This document shows, in pieces, positions 10,282 through 17,608 of a stretch of DNA of 45,625 bases. A program made the position numbers and the translations under genes. The first letter of the stretch is position 1; each line of letters begins with the position of its first letter. The DNA is from AA29 sp041481445 (GTDB lineage Bacteria > Acidobacteriota > Vicinamibacteria > Fen-336): contig JBGPBV010000040.1 in assembly GCA_041481445.1 (NCBI GenBank), forward strand, positions 1-45,625, read 5' to 3'. Below the pieces are notes generated by a model. The model had not been told where the DNA came from. It ran no database searches and was given only the letters and a program-made list of their open reading frames with translations.

Positions 10282-11292
10282 TCAGCGCAGGAGCGGCATG
10301 GGGTTGCCGCCCGAGGTGTAGACGATCCAGACCAGGGTCACGGCCCAGAGGGCCACGTTCACGAGGAGCGGGCGGTCGGTGGCCAGGACGTCGGTCGGGG
10401 AGCCGCCCTTCTCCTTCTGATGCACGAGGTAAAGATAGCGGAAGATCCCGTAGAGCACGAAAGGGATGGTCCAGGCCAGGCGCTCCGTGCGGTACTTCTG
10501 CACGGTGTCGGGGGCCATCGTGTAGAACGCGTAGGCGGTCAGGCAGGAGGCGGTCACCACCGAGATCATCTGGTCGAGGAGGTAGGGGCTGTACTCGGCC
10601 AGGATCTTGCGGTGGCCGATGGCGGACGTGGTCAGCGAGACGAGCTCGTGCCGGCGCTTGGCCAGGGCGAGGAACAGGGCGAGGAGGAGGGTGCACACGA
10701 GCAGCCAGTCGCTGATCGGCACCGAGATCGCGAGGCCGCCCGCCACCGCGCGCAGGACGAAGCCGAGGCTGATGGAGAGGACGTCCAGGATCACGATCTC
10801 CTTCAGGCGGAACGAGTAGAGGACGTTCAGGGCCAGATAGGCGACGGCGCAGAGCGCGAACGGCGGGCCGACGACCACCGAGAGCCCGAGGGATCCGAGG
10901 CCGAGGCCGAGGGCGATCCAAACCGCCGCCCGCGCCGGGAGCGCCCCGCTCGCGATGGGGCGCAGACGCTTGTTCGGATGGAGCCGGTCCCGCTCCAGGT
11001 CGGCCACGTCGTTGAGGAGGTAGACCGTGCCCGAGAGCGCGCAGAAGACCACGAACGCGACCAGCGTCTGCGTGAAGGGCCCCCGCTCGAACAGGTGCTT
11101 GGAGAGCGCGGGGGCGGCGAACACCATCAGGTTCTTCGTCCACTGGTGTGGACGCAGCGACAGCCAGATGGCTTGAACGGGATGGAGGCGCCGCGGAGCG
11201 GTAGGTGCGAAGGCCAGATCGCGGCTCAAGAGCTCGGGTGGCCGGGGCAGCAGCCGCCTAGCTGAAGCTCCGGATGGCCTCCTCCTCCGCAT
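10282..11292 (-). CDS. UbiA-family prenyltransferase, decaprenyl-phosphate phosphoribosyltransferase-like
   Basis: The protein has about nine membrane helices and the two UbiA Asp-rich regions. The first is NDVADLERDRLHPNKRLRPI, preceded by SLRPHQWTKNLMVFAAP; this pairing is characteristic of the DPPR-synthase branch (Rv3806c-like), which joins phosphoribosyl pyrophosphate to a polyprenyl phosphate. The product would be a lipid-linked pentose donor for envelope glycans, usable by the GT-C enzymes nearby (inference). The ATG at 11292 has GAGGT 6 nt upstream but overlaps the STAS gene by 35 bp. A TTG at 11229 would avoid the overlap; the first conserved residues lie downstream of both. Confidence 0.85.
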   Translation of the reverse strand: MRRRRPSGASARRLLPRPPELLSRDLAFAPTAPRRLHPVQAIWLSLRPHQWTKNLMVFAAPALSKHLFERGPFTQTLVAFVVFCALSGTVYLLNDVADLERDRLHPNKRLRPIASGALPARAAVWIALGLGLGSLGLSVVVGPPFALCAVAYLALNVLYSFRLKEIVILDVLSISLGFVLRAVAGGLAISVPISDWLLVCTLLLALFLALAKRRHELVSLTTSAIGHRKILAEYSPYLLDQMISVVTASCLTAYAFYTMAPDTVQKYRTERLAWTIPFVLYGIFRYLYLVHQKEKGGSPTDVLATDRPLLVNVALWAVTLVWIVYTSGGNPMPLLR

Positions 11293-11596
11293 CGTAGACC
11301 TCGAACACCGTGAGCAGCTTGGTGATGGCCAGGAGGTCCTTGATCTTCTTCGTGAGGTTGATCAGCTTGAGCTTGCCGCCCTTGCGACTCACGGTGGTGT
11401 AGCAGCGCACGATCTCACCGAGGCCGGCGGAATCGACGTAGGGCACGTCCCCCAGGTTGAGCAGGATCTTCGTCTTCCCGCTGTCCACCAGGCGCGTCAC
11501 CGCGTCGCGGAGGGCGTCGTCACCTTCGCCGATGAGGATCTTCCCGTGAAGATCCAAAATGACTGCGTCTTGCACCTGTCGCTCGACGATCTTCAT
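11258..11596 (-). CDS. STAS-domain anti-sigma factor antagonist (SpoIIAA-like)
   Basis: A single STAS domain of 112 residues. It has a typical opening (MKIVERQVQDAVILDLHGKI) and Ser56 in YVDSAGLGE, the residue phosphorylated by anti-sigma kinases in SpoIIAA/RsbV proteins. When unphosphorylated, such proteins free a sigma factor by binding its anti-sigma kinase. No kinase or sigma factor is encoded nearby, so the partner is elsewhere. A GGGAGA Shine-Dalgarno precedes the ATG. It is the first gene of the glycan operon and has a good promoter. Its overlap with the next gene couples it to glycan synthesis. Confidence 0.92.
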   Translation of the reverse strand: MKIVERQVQDAVILDLHGKILIGEGDDALRDAVTRLVDSGKTKILLNLGDVPYVDSAGLGEIVRCYTTVSRKGGKLKLINLTKKIKDLLAITKLLTVFEVYDAEEEAIRSFS

Positions 11597-11637
11597 CGGT
11601 TTCTCCCTGCCGCTTCAAGAAGTTAGAGAGACCGTTG

Positions 11638-11667
11638 ACGCTACCACACGGATTCCAGCGCTGTCAA
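11638..11667 (-). promoter_or_regulatory. Promoter of the STAS/glycan operon
   Basis: Reading the minus strand, TTGACA (11667-11662) is followed after 18 bp by TAGCGT (11643-11638). This gives a leader of about 35 nt before the ATG at 11596. The -10 matches the consensus at only 3/6 positions, but the perfect -35 and correct placement support it. Confidence 0.5.
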
Positions 11668-11712
11668 TCATCGGGCGCGAGACGGCGGTTCGTGTTACCG
11701 TCCGCCCTTCCG

Positions 11713-12729
11713 ATGGACGCCCTGCAGCGCATCCACGAGCGTGCACGAAGCGCCGCGCGGCACGTGGTGCTGCCGGAGGGCACCGAGCCGCGCACCGTGC
11801 AGGCGGCGGCGGCCGCCGCCCGGGCCGGGATCGCGCGCGTCACGTTGCTCGGGCGCCGCGAGGAGATCCTCGCCGTGGCGCGCGACACCGCGACCGACCT
11901 GGGCCAGGTCGCGATCCACGACCCGGCCGCCGAAGGGGGCGTGGACGCCGACGCCGCCCTCCGCGCCTACCTCGAGCGCGCCCGCCATCGCGGGATCACC
12001 CCCGATGAAGGGCGCGAGCACCTGAAAGACCTGCTGCTGCGGGCCGCGCTCGGCGTGGCCGGCGGGCGCTGGGACGGCATGGTCGCGGGGGCGCGGTCCA
12101 CGACCGCCGCCACCCTGCGCGCGGCCCTCCGCGGAGTGGGCGTGCGCGCGGGCGTCGCGCGGCTCTCGTCCTTCATGCTGATGATGACCGCGCGCGGCGA
12201 CCTCGGCGAGAACGGGCTGATGGTCTTCGCGGACTGCGGGGTCAACCCGGATCCCACCGCGGTCGAGCTGGCGGAGATCGCGCTCCTGACCGCGGAGAGC
12301 GCGCGCGAGTTCCTGCCCGCCGCCCCCCGCGTCGCGTTGCTCTCGTTCTCGACCAAGGGCAGCGCGGACCACCCGCGGTCGCGCAAGGTGGCGGAGGCGG
12401 CACGCATCCTCGAGGCCCGCGCGCCCGACCTGGTCGCGGACGGCGAGCTGCAGCTCGACGCCGCGCTGGTGCCGGCGGTGGCGGCGAGCAAGGCCCCCGC
12501 CAGCGCGCTGCGAGGGCGCGCGAACGTCCTCGTCTTCCCGGACCTCGACGCCGGCAACATCGGCTACAAGCTGGTCGAGCGGATCGCGGGCGCGCGCGCG
12601 ATCGGCCCGATCCTCCAGGGCCTCCAGCGGCCGGTGAACGACCTCTCCCGCGGCTGCTCCGTTCAGGACATCGTGGACGTCGTCGCGGTGACGGCGGTGC
12701 AGGCCTCGGGCGGGAAACGCGCGAGCTGA
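11713..12729 (+). CDS. pta: Phosphate acetyltransferase (PTA/PTB family)
   Basis: This is the short (338-residue) Pta form. It interconverts acetyl-CoA and acetyl phosphate (EC 2.3.1.8), a cytoplasmic step in acetate metabolism. It begins MDALQRIHERARSAARHVV followed by LPEGTEPRTVQAAAAA, and ends with the family block NVLVFPDLDAGNIGYKLVER and GPILQGLQRPVNDLSRGCS. The middle has MVAGARSTTAATLRAAL and MVFADCGVNPDPTA. An in-frame ATG at 11635 would add 26 unconserved residues across the STAS promoter, so 11713 is preferred. There is no Shine-Dalgarno. No acetate kinase gene is adjacent. A phosphate butyryltransferase cannot be fully excluded. Confidence 0.9.
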   Translation: MDALQRIHERARSAARHVVLPEGTEPRTVQAAAAAARAGIARVTLLGRREEILAVARDTATDLGQVAIHDPAAEGGVDADAALRAYLERARHRGITPDEGREHLKDLLLRAALGVAGGRWDGMVAGARSTTAATLRAALRGVGVRAGVARLSSFMLMMTARGDLGENGLMVFADCGVNPDPTAVELAEIALLTAESAREFLPAAPRVALLSFSTKGSADHPRSRKVAEAARILEARAPDLVADGELQLDAALVPAVAASKAPASALRGRANVLVFPDLDAGNIGYKLVERIAGARAIGPILQGLQRPVNDLSRGCSVQDIVDVVAVTAVQASGGKRAS

Positions 12730-12820
12730 GCCTCCCGGACGGGAAGGGCTCGCGCTTGGGCCGGGACGTGAAGGGGGTGACCCGGTCGGGGTCTGGAGGT
12801 GGAGACGGCGGCCGCTCGGC

Positions 12821-13114
12821 CTAGAGAGCGGCGGCTTTGCGCGCCTGGAAGCACTCCTTGCAGTAGACCGGCCGTCCCTGGGTGGGACGGAAGGGGACCG
12901 TCGTCTCCTTGCCACACTGGGAGCAGGTGGCCGTGGTCTCGACCCGTTCGCGGGTCGGATGATTCAAGCGGGCGTTGCGCTTGGCCTTGCAGTCCTTGCA
13001 GCGCTTCGGCTCGTTCTTGAAGTTCTTGTCGGCGTAGAAGAGCTGCTCGCCCGCCGTCCAGACGAACGTCTGGTGGCATTCGACGCACACCAGGTTCTTG
13101 TCTCGGTACTCCAT
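12821..13114 (-). CDS. Small zinc-ribbon protein
   Basis: The 97-residue protein contains two metal-binding units. The first is CVECHQTFVWTAGEQLFY ... CKDCKAKR; the second is CSQCGKETTVPFRPTQGRP then YCKECF. Eight cysteines in four CxxC pairs should bind two zinc ions. Homologous small zinc-ribbon proteins are widespread in bacteria but have no established function; the basic linker between the ribbons would suit nucleic acid binding. GAGAGG precedes the ATG. It lies downstream of rpsU on the same strand with 180 bp of hairpin-rich DNA between them, so it may be a separate unit. Confidence 0.88.
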   Translation of the reverse strand: MEYRDKNLVCVECHQTFVWTAGEQLFYADKNFKNEPKRCKDCKAKRNARLNHPTRERVETTATCSQCGKETTVPFRPTQGRPVYCKECFQARKAAAL

Positions 13115-13160
13115 GGCCTCTCGTCTTTGCTAGCGTGCCGCGAGGGGGACGGATGATCAT

Positions 13161-13210
13161 CGCCCCCCAGCGGCCTGCCTAAGCTGGGGGGCGCTTCTCG
13201 CGCCCCCCAG
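13161..13210 (-). repeat. GC-rich three-arm hairpin between rpsU and the zinc-ribbon gene
   Basis: CGCCCCCCAGC (13161-13171) and GCTGGGGGGCG (13183-13193) form an 11-bp perfect stem with an 11-nt loop. A further CGCCCCCCAG copy at 13201-13210 can pair with the same central arm. The result is two mutually exclusive stems, as at 3478-3568. It lies about 50-100 bp upstream of the zinc-ribbon gene start, in its probable leader. It may end transcription from rpsU or control the zinc-ribbon gene. Confidence 0.5.
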
Positions 13211-13268
13211 ACCCCCATCGGCGGGGGCTCCGGGTTCATTCGTCGGGGAGCGACGCCCCCCGCCCAAA

Positions 13269-13289
13269 GACCCCGTCCGCCGCGGGGTC
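13269..13289 (-). terminator. Weak intrinsic terminator after rpsU
   Basis: GACCCCG (13269-13275) pairs with CGGGGTC (13283-13289), a 7-bp stem and 7-nt loop. On the minus strand it starts 6 bp after the rpsU stop and is followed by TTTGGG, a short T run only. Confidence 0.45.
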
Positions 13290-13294
13290 ACGAC

Positions 13295-13492
13295 TCACTC
13301 GCTTTCCCGGCGGATCTTCTTGCGATTGCGCTTGCGGGCCAGCGCCTGCTTCGCACGGCGCTTGTCGCCCGGCTTCAGGTAGAAGCTGTGCTTCTTGATG
13401 TCCTTGATGATGTCTTCCTGCTGTACCTTGCGCTTGAACCTTCGAAGGGCGTTCTCGATCGATTCGCCCTCCTGGACCTTGATCTCGGCCAA
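13295..13492 (-). CDS. rpsU: 30S ribosomal protein S21
   Basis: The sequence AEIKVQEGESIENALRRF and KRKVQQEDI is diagnostic of S21, followed by the basic tail KRRAKQALARKRNRKKI. S21 is a small-subunit protein at the platform, near the anti-Shine-Dalgarno end of 16S rRNA. The open frame extends to 13558, but family members start two or three residues before the AEI segment. I therefore choose TTG at 13492 (65 residues). Alternatives are TTG 13501 and GTG 13504; none has a convincing Shine-Dalgarno. It is driven by a strong promoter about 90 bp upstream. Confidence 0.93.
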   Translation of the reverse strand: MAEIKVQEGESIENALRRFKRKVQQEDIIKDIKKHSFYLKPGDKRRAKQALARKRNRKKIRRESE

Positions 13493-13580
13493 AACTTGCA
13501 ACACCCCCCGACTATCGGGATTTCGAGGGGAACCTTTTCCCCTCGCGATTGGACCCATCCCTTGGATCGTATCGGGGCCG

Positions 13581-13609
13581 ATGCTAGGGCCGTCTCCCTA
13601 TGGTGTCAA
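13581..13609 (-). promoter_or_regulatory. rpsU promoter
   Basis: On the minus strand TTGACA (13609-13604), a 17-bp spacer and TAGCAT (13586-13581) give a perfect -35 and a 4/6 -10 at optimal spacing. The predicted leader is about 80 nt. Confidence 0.65.
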
Positions 13610-13777
13610 GCACATCCGTGGACGCTCAAGGGCATGGAAGGGATGCCGCGGGCGCGGCGGGGGCGGACCGTCGGACGGGATGGTTCGCCAGAAATACGAA
13701 CAATGATGCCCATTTACACGCAGACGGGCGTCGTGGGAAGATGAGCCACCGGGGGTCCCTTCCCCCATGAGGGCATC

Positions 13778-14629
13778 GTGGAGATCCGGCCGGGCACCCT
13801 CTACGTGGTCGCCACCCCCATCGGGAACCTGGAGGACGTCACCCTGCGCGCGGTCCGCGTGCTGCGCGAGGTCGCCCTTGTCGCCTGCGAGGACACGCGA
13901 CGGACGGCCCGCCTCCTCCAGGCGCACCAGATCGCGACCCCGACGACCTCGTTCTTCGAGCACAACGAGCGCTGGAAGGGCGATCGCATCCTGCGCGCGC
14001 TGCGCGAGGGCCGGGACGTCGCTCTGGTCTCGGACGCGGGCACACCGGGGATCTCGGACCCCGGCTACCGGCTCGTGCGCGACGCGCGCGCGGAGGGGCT
14101 GCCCGTGGTGCCCGTGCCGGGCCCCAGCGCGGCCATCTCCGCGCTCTCGGTGTCGGGCCTCCCCACCGACCGCTTCCTGTTCGTGGGCTTCCTGCCCGCA
14201 CGCACCCAGGCCCGCCGCCAGGCCCTCCAGGAGCTCGCCGCGCATCCGAGCACGCTCGTGGTGTACGAGGCGCCGACGCGCGTGGTGGCGACGCTCGCGG
14301 ACATGCTCGAGCTCTGGGGAGACCGCGACGCGTTCCTGTGCCGGGAGGCGACCAAGGTCCACGAGGAGTACGCGAAGGGATCGATCCGCACCCTCCGCGA
14401 CCGCCTGGCCGAGCGGCCGGAGGTCAAGGGCGAGATCGTCCTCGTCGTGGAGGGCGCACCCGAGCCGACCGTCCCCGACGGCGATGCCCGGACCGTCTAC
14501 GCCGCGTTGGCCGCGGAGGGCCGGACGCGGCGCGAGGCGGTGAAGGAGACGGCCCGGCGGCTGGGCCTGCCCGCCCGCGAGGTCTACCGGCGCGTGCTCG
14601 GCAGCGAGGGCGAGGGCGAGGCCGAATAG
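13778..14629 (+). CDS. rsmI: 16S rRNA (cytidine(1402)-2'-O)-methyltransferase
   Basis: RsmI methylates the ribose of C1402 in the decoding centre of 16S rRNA (EC 2.1.1.198). The 283-residue sequence has the family hallmarks LYVVATPIGNLEDVTLRA at the N-terminus, CEDTRRTARLL, SFFEHNE, LVSDAGTPGISDPGYRLV and VPVPGPSAAISALSVSGL. These belong to the tetrapyrrole-methylase fold that binds SAM. The C-terminal 60 residues are the helical RsmI tail. The GTG start is set by the conserved opening. A short GGGGG/CCCCC hairpin (13751-13766) lies just upstream. It converges with the next gene, with 7 bp between stops. Confidence 0.96.
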   Translation: MEIRPGTLYVVATPIGNLEDVTLRAVRVLREVALVACEDTRRTARLLQAHQIATPTTSFFEHNERWKGDRILRALREGRDVALVSDAGTPGISDPGYRLVRDARAEGLPVVPVPGPSAAISALSVSGLPTDRFLFVGFLPARTQARRQALQELAAHPSTLVVYEAPTRVVATLADMLELWGDRDAFLCREATKVHEEYAKGSIRTLRDRLAERPEVKGEIVLVVEGAPEPTVPDGDARTVYAALAAEGRTRREAVKETARRLGLPAREVYRRVLGSEGEGEAE

Positions 14630-14636
14630 CCCGAAG

Positions 14637-16382
14637 TCAGCGCCGCGGGAACTCGCGGTCGGGAAACAGCTCCGCGGGGTCGACCTTGCGCGAGAGCCCG
14701 AACAGCACCGGCTTCATGAGGTCCTGCCGCTCGTAGGCGACGCCCAGCCGGTCCAGGCGGCGCGCGAGCTTGTCCGCCGCCGTAGCGTTGACCGCGACCA
14801 GGGCGGCGGAGGGAGCCGATTCCACCTCGTCGCGGAAGCGGAAGAAGTACTCGGTGGTGGTGGGGCCGAGCTTGGCCGAGCAGGTGATGCTCTCGCCGGA
14901 CAGGAAGTTGACCTTGGTGGCCAGGTAGAAGTCCGTGTAGCACCACCGCACTCCGTCCGCCTGCAGGCCACGGACGAACGATCGCCAGTGCTGGTCGGCG
15001 GCGACGGTGGGCACGGCCTGGGCGAGGGAGGCCAGCGCGTTGACGGCCACGAGGACTGCGAAGGCCACGCGGCCCGCGCGGCCGGGGAGAGCCTCGGCGA
15101 GCAGGACGGGCACGACCGCCATCGAGAACAGCAGGTAGCGCGGATTGCCCGCGATGTAGGGCAGCGCGAGGAGCGCGACGGCCAGGTTCACGGCCAGGAA
15201 GAGGAGGACGAGCCGCCCGGCCCGTCCGGCTCCTCCGCGGGCTCGGCGCAGGACGCGCACGACGCCGATCGCCACGCCGGCCAGCGCCACGACCGCGGCC
15301 AGGATCAGAACCTGGTCGACGACGCGCGGATAGCCGAAGTCGTAGCCGAGCAGGACCACGAGGTGATCGGTCACGAGGGAGTGCGCCTTGGCGAGGAAGG
15401 CCGGACCGGGAGCCGCGCCGACGGTGGCGGCGCCGTGCACGGCGCCGGGACGGAGGTAGGCGAACGAGTCCCAGTGGTGGGCCGCGTTCCACACGAGGCC
15501 CGGACAGTCGCCGATCGCGAAGCCGAGGGCCATCCACGGCGCCGTGGTCAGGGCGCGACGAGGAGACTCGACGAGCAGGAACAGGGCCACGGCGGCGGCC
15601 GGGATCACGGCCAGGATGTGGCACCAGAAGGCGAGGCCGAGCAGGAGGCCGATCGCGAACGCGCGCCGCGCGCGCCCGTCGGGCCCGTCCGCCCACCTGA
15701 GCGCGAGGACGAGGGCCCAGGTCCCCAGCGCGAGCACCTCGACATAGTTGCCGTCGTTGCTGAGGCTGTAGCGGGTGACGAACGCGGGCGAGAACGCGGC
15801 GTAGAGGCCGGCGGCGACGGCGCCCGGCGACGCGCGCGGAGCGGCGGCCGGCTCCGATCCCGCCGTGGCCTGGGCCAGCCGGTACACGGCGGCCACGAAC
15901 GCGGCATAGAAGAGCACGGACACGAGGGCGAACGCGCGCGCGGGATCCAGGGCCGCGGCCAGGGGTGCGGTGAGGTGGGCCTTCAGGCTTCCGCTGTACG
16001 GGACGTGGGGGACGAAGACGGCGTGCTCGCGGCCGTCCCGCACGTCGAGGGCCATCAGTCCGGAGAGGGCGCCGTCGGCGGTCACGTATCCCGCCGCGCC
16101 CTGCCATGCCATCGGCAAGCGGAACAGGACGGCCAGTGCCACCACGAGGAGCAGCCCGGGATCGCGAGCCCGTGGGGCATCCGGGGATCCGGCGCGGCCG
16201 CGCCCTCGCCGCCGAGCCACCGCCCCTGCGGCCAGCGCGCCCAGGAGGGCGACCGCGAGCAGGCTCGGTGGGATCGCGGCCAGGGCCGCCGGCCGGAAGG
16301 GAGCGGCGGCGTCGAACCACCGCACGCAGAGGAGGACCCATAAGAGGCCGGCGGCCACGACGGTGACGCGGCTCTCAGCCAC
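14637..16382 (-). CDS. GT-C fold membrane glycosyltransferase (GT39/ArnT-like)
   Basis: This 581-residue protein has ten or more membrane helices. Its first outer loop has YVTADGALSGL with Asp103 as the probable catalytic acid, followed by VPYSGSLKAHLTAPLA. This resembles FTEGANYQGTLKGHLAAL of the protein at 4604-6361, so the two are paralogues. A central NDGNYVEVLALG segment parallels NSVGQYIDVLALG in that protein. It should use a polyprenyl-phosphate sugar outside the inner membrane. The GTG start lies 8 bp inside the end of the methyltransferase gene, so the two are translationally coupled. Confidence 0.8.
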   Translation of the reverse strand: MAESRVTVVAAGLLWVLLCVRWFDAAAPFRPAALAAIPPSLLAVALLGALAAGAVARRRGRGRAGSPDAPRARDPGLLLVVALAVLFRLPMAWQGAAGYVTADGALSGLMALDVRDGREHAVFVPHVPYSGSLKAHLTAPLAAALDPARAFALVSVLFYAAFVAAVYRLAQATAGSEPAAAPRASPGAVAAGLYAAFSPAFVTRYSLSNDGNYVEVLALGTWALVLALRWADGPDGRARRAFAIGLLLGLAFWCHILAVIPAAAVALFLLVESPRRALTTAPWMALGFAIGDCPGLVWNAAHHWDSFAYLRPGAVHGAATVGAAPGPAFLAKAHSLVTDHLVVLLGYDFGYPRVVDQVLILAAVVALAGVAIGVVRVLRRARGGAGRAGRLVLLFLAVNLAVALLALPYIAGNPRYLLFSMAVVPVLLAEALPGRAGRVAFAVLVAVNALASLAQAVPTVAADQHWRSFVRGLQADGVRWCYTDFYLATKVNFLSGESITCSAKLGPTTTEYFFRFRDEVESAPSAALVAVNATAADKLARRLDRLGVAYERQDLMKPVLFGLSRKVDPAELFPDREFPRR

Positions 16383-17580
16383 GCCGGGCCACGAACACGA
16401 GGTCGAGGGCGTAGCGCGGCAGGAGCGCCCCCGCGGCCAGGAGGGCGCGCATCAGCGGGACCGCCCAACGCCGGTTCCAGCGCCGCTGCAGGACGTCGAG
16501 CTTGGGCAGGGGCGACAGCCAGTTGAGGAGGAGCTCGAGATGGAGGCCGGTTTCCGCGATCACGTCGAAGCCGTGGGCCCGCAGCAGCGCGCGCGCCTCG
16601 TCGTAGCTGAGCTCGCTCAGGTGGTCCGGGCTGTAGGGCCGCTCGGACCGATCGACGACGTTGGCCAGCCGACGCCGGTTGGGGGTGGTCAGCACGAGCG
16701 TCCCGCCCGGGCGCAGGACGCGCGCGAACTCCCTCATCCCCGCCCCCGGGTCGGGCAGGTGCTCGATGAGCTCACCCGCGAAGACCCCGTCGAAGGCGGC
16801 ATCGCGGAAGGGCAGCGGATGCGCGTCCCCCACCACCCAGCGGACGGCCGGGAACTCCCCCTTGCGGGAGGCGAGCAGGTCGAAGTCGACGTCGGCGGCG
16901 GTGATGCGGAACGGCCACTCCGGGCGGATCTCGGTGAAGAGGCTGCGCCCGCACCCGGCGTCGAGCACGCGCCCACCCGGCGGGAAGTGGGCCAGGAACA
17001 GCCGCTGGAGCCGGCGCAGCATGGCCGCGTGCAGCTCGAACAGGAACGGCTCCGCGGGCGTGTAGCCGTGCTCGGCGTGCACGCGATGGTAGTAGGAGCG
17101 CAGGACGTCGGGGTCGGCCACCCGCCCGGTGACGAAACGGTTCTCCACCACGCGGCCGTGGCGGCGCAGGACGAGCTGGATGCCCACGATGGGATCGAAG
17201 ACGTAGCCGGGGTTCGACCAGGAATCGACGGCGGGCACGCGCCCCTGCGGGGTCTGGATCCAGAGGGAGTCGGCGCCGATGGTCGTCAGGTCCATGCGGA
17301 TGGTGGTCTCCGCCTCGCCGGCGGGCAGGGGGAAGACCCAGTAGCCCAGGTGGGTGTCGGGGTGCTTCTCCCGCAGGTGCGAGTAGAGGTCGACCGCGAA
17401 CACGTGGCCGGCGCCCTCCTCGAGGTTGCTGCGAAGGCGAATCTCCCCCACGCGCGTGGTGAGGTCGACCACCGGGAAGAGCGGTGTGATGCGCGCCACC
17501 GGGACGTAGGATAGCGCGCCCGCCCGCCCCTCCGGGATTGACACCGTTCTCGGCGGCGTGACAGACTTTTCGGATTCCAT
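16375..17580 (-). CDS. SAM-dependent methyltransferase with N-terminal extension
   Basis: The C-terminal 230 residues are a class I methyltransferase: motif I VLDAGCGRSLFTEI, an acidic residue in ITAADVDFD, then VVGDAHPLPF and EFARVLRPGGTLVLTTPN. About 170 N-terminal residues before it (RITPLFPVVDLTTRVGEIRL...) are a beta-rich domain I do not recognise. The end is coupled to a GT-C enzyme, so it may methylate a sugar or lipid intermediate of that pathway (inference). The start is uncertain: ATG 17580 is used here, but GTG 17544 would shorten it by 12 residues. Either leaves fewer than 70 bp to the divergent purD. Neither has a clear Shine-Dalgarno. Confidence 0.8.
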   Translation of the reverse strand: MESEKSVTPPRTVSIPEGRAGALSYVPVARITPLFPVVDLTTRVGEIRLRSNLEEGAGHVFAVDLYSHLREKHPDTHLGYWVFPLPAGEAETTIRMDLTTIGADSLWIQTPQGRVPAVDSWSNPGYVFDPIVGIQLVLRRHGRVVENRFVTGRVADPDVLRSYYHRVHAEHGYTPAEPFLFELHAAMLRRLQRLFLAHFPPGGRVLDAGCGRSLFTEIRPEWPFRITAADVDFDLLASRKGEFPAVRWVVGDAHPLPFRDAAFDGVFAGELIEHLPDPGAGMREFARVLRPGGTLVLTTPNRRRLANVVDRSERPYSPDHLSELSYDEARALLRAHGFDVIAETGLHLELLLNWLSPLPKLDVLQRRWNRRWAVPLMRALLAAGALLPRYALDLVFVARRG

Positions 17581-17608
17581 CATCAAGGAGAGCGGAAGAG
17601 ACCCGGGC

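Noticed and set aside
13703..13744. Short upstream ORF (MMPIYTQTGVVGR) before rsmI
   Set aside because: No ribosome-binding site and no sign of coupling to rsmI.
17538..17566. purD promoter from TTGACA 17538-17543
   Set aside because: The bases 16-18 bp downstream (ACAGAC region) do not resemble a -10.
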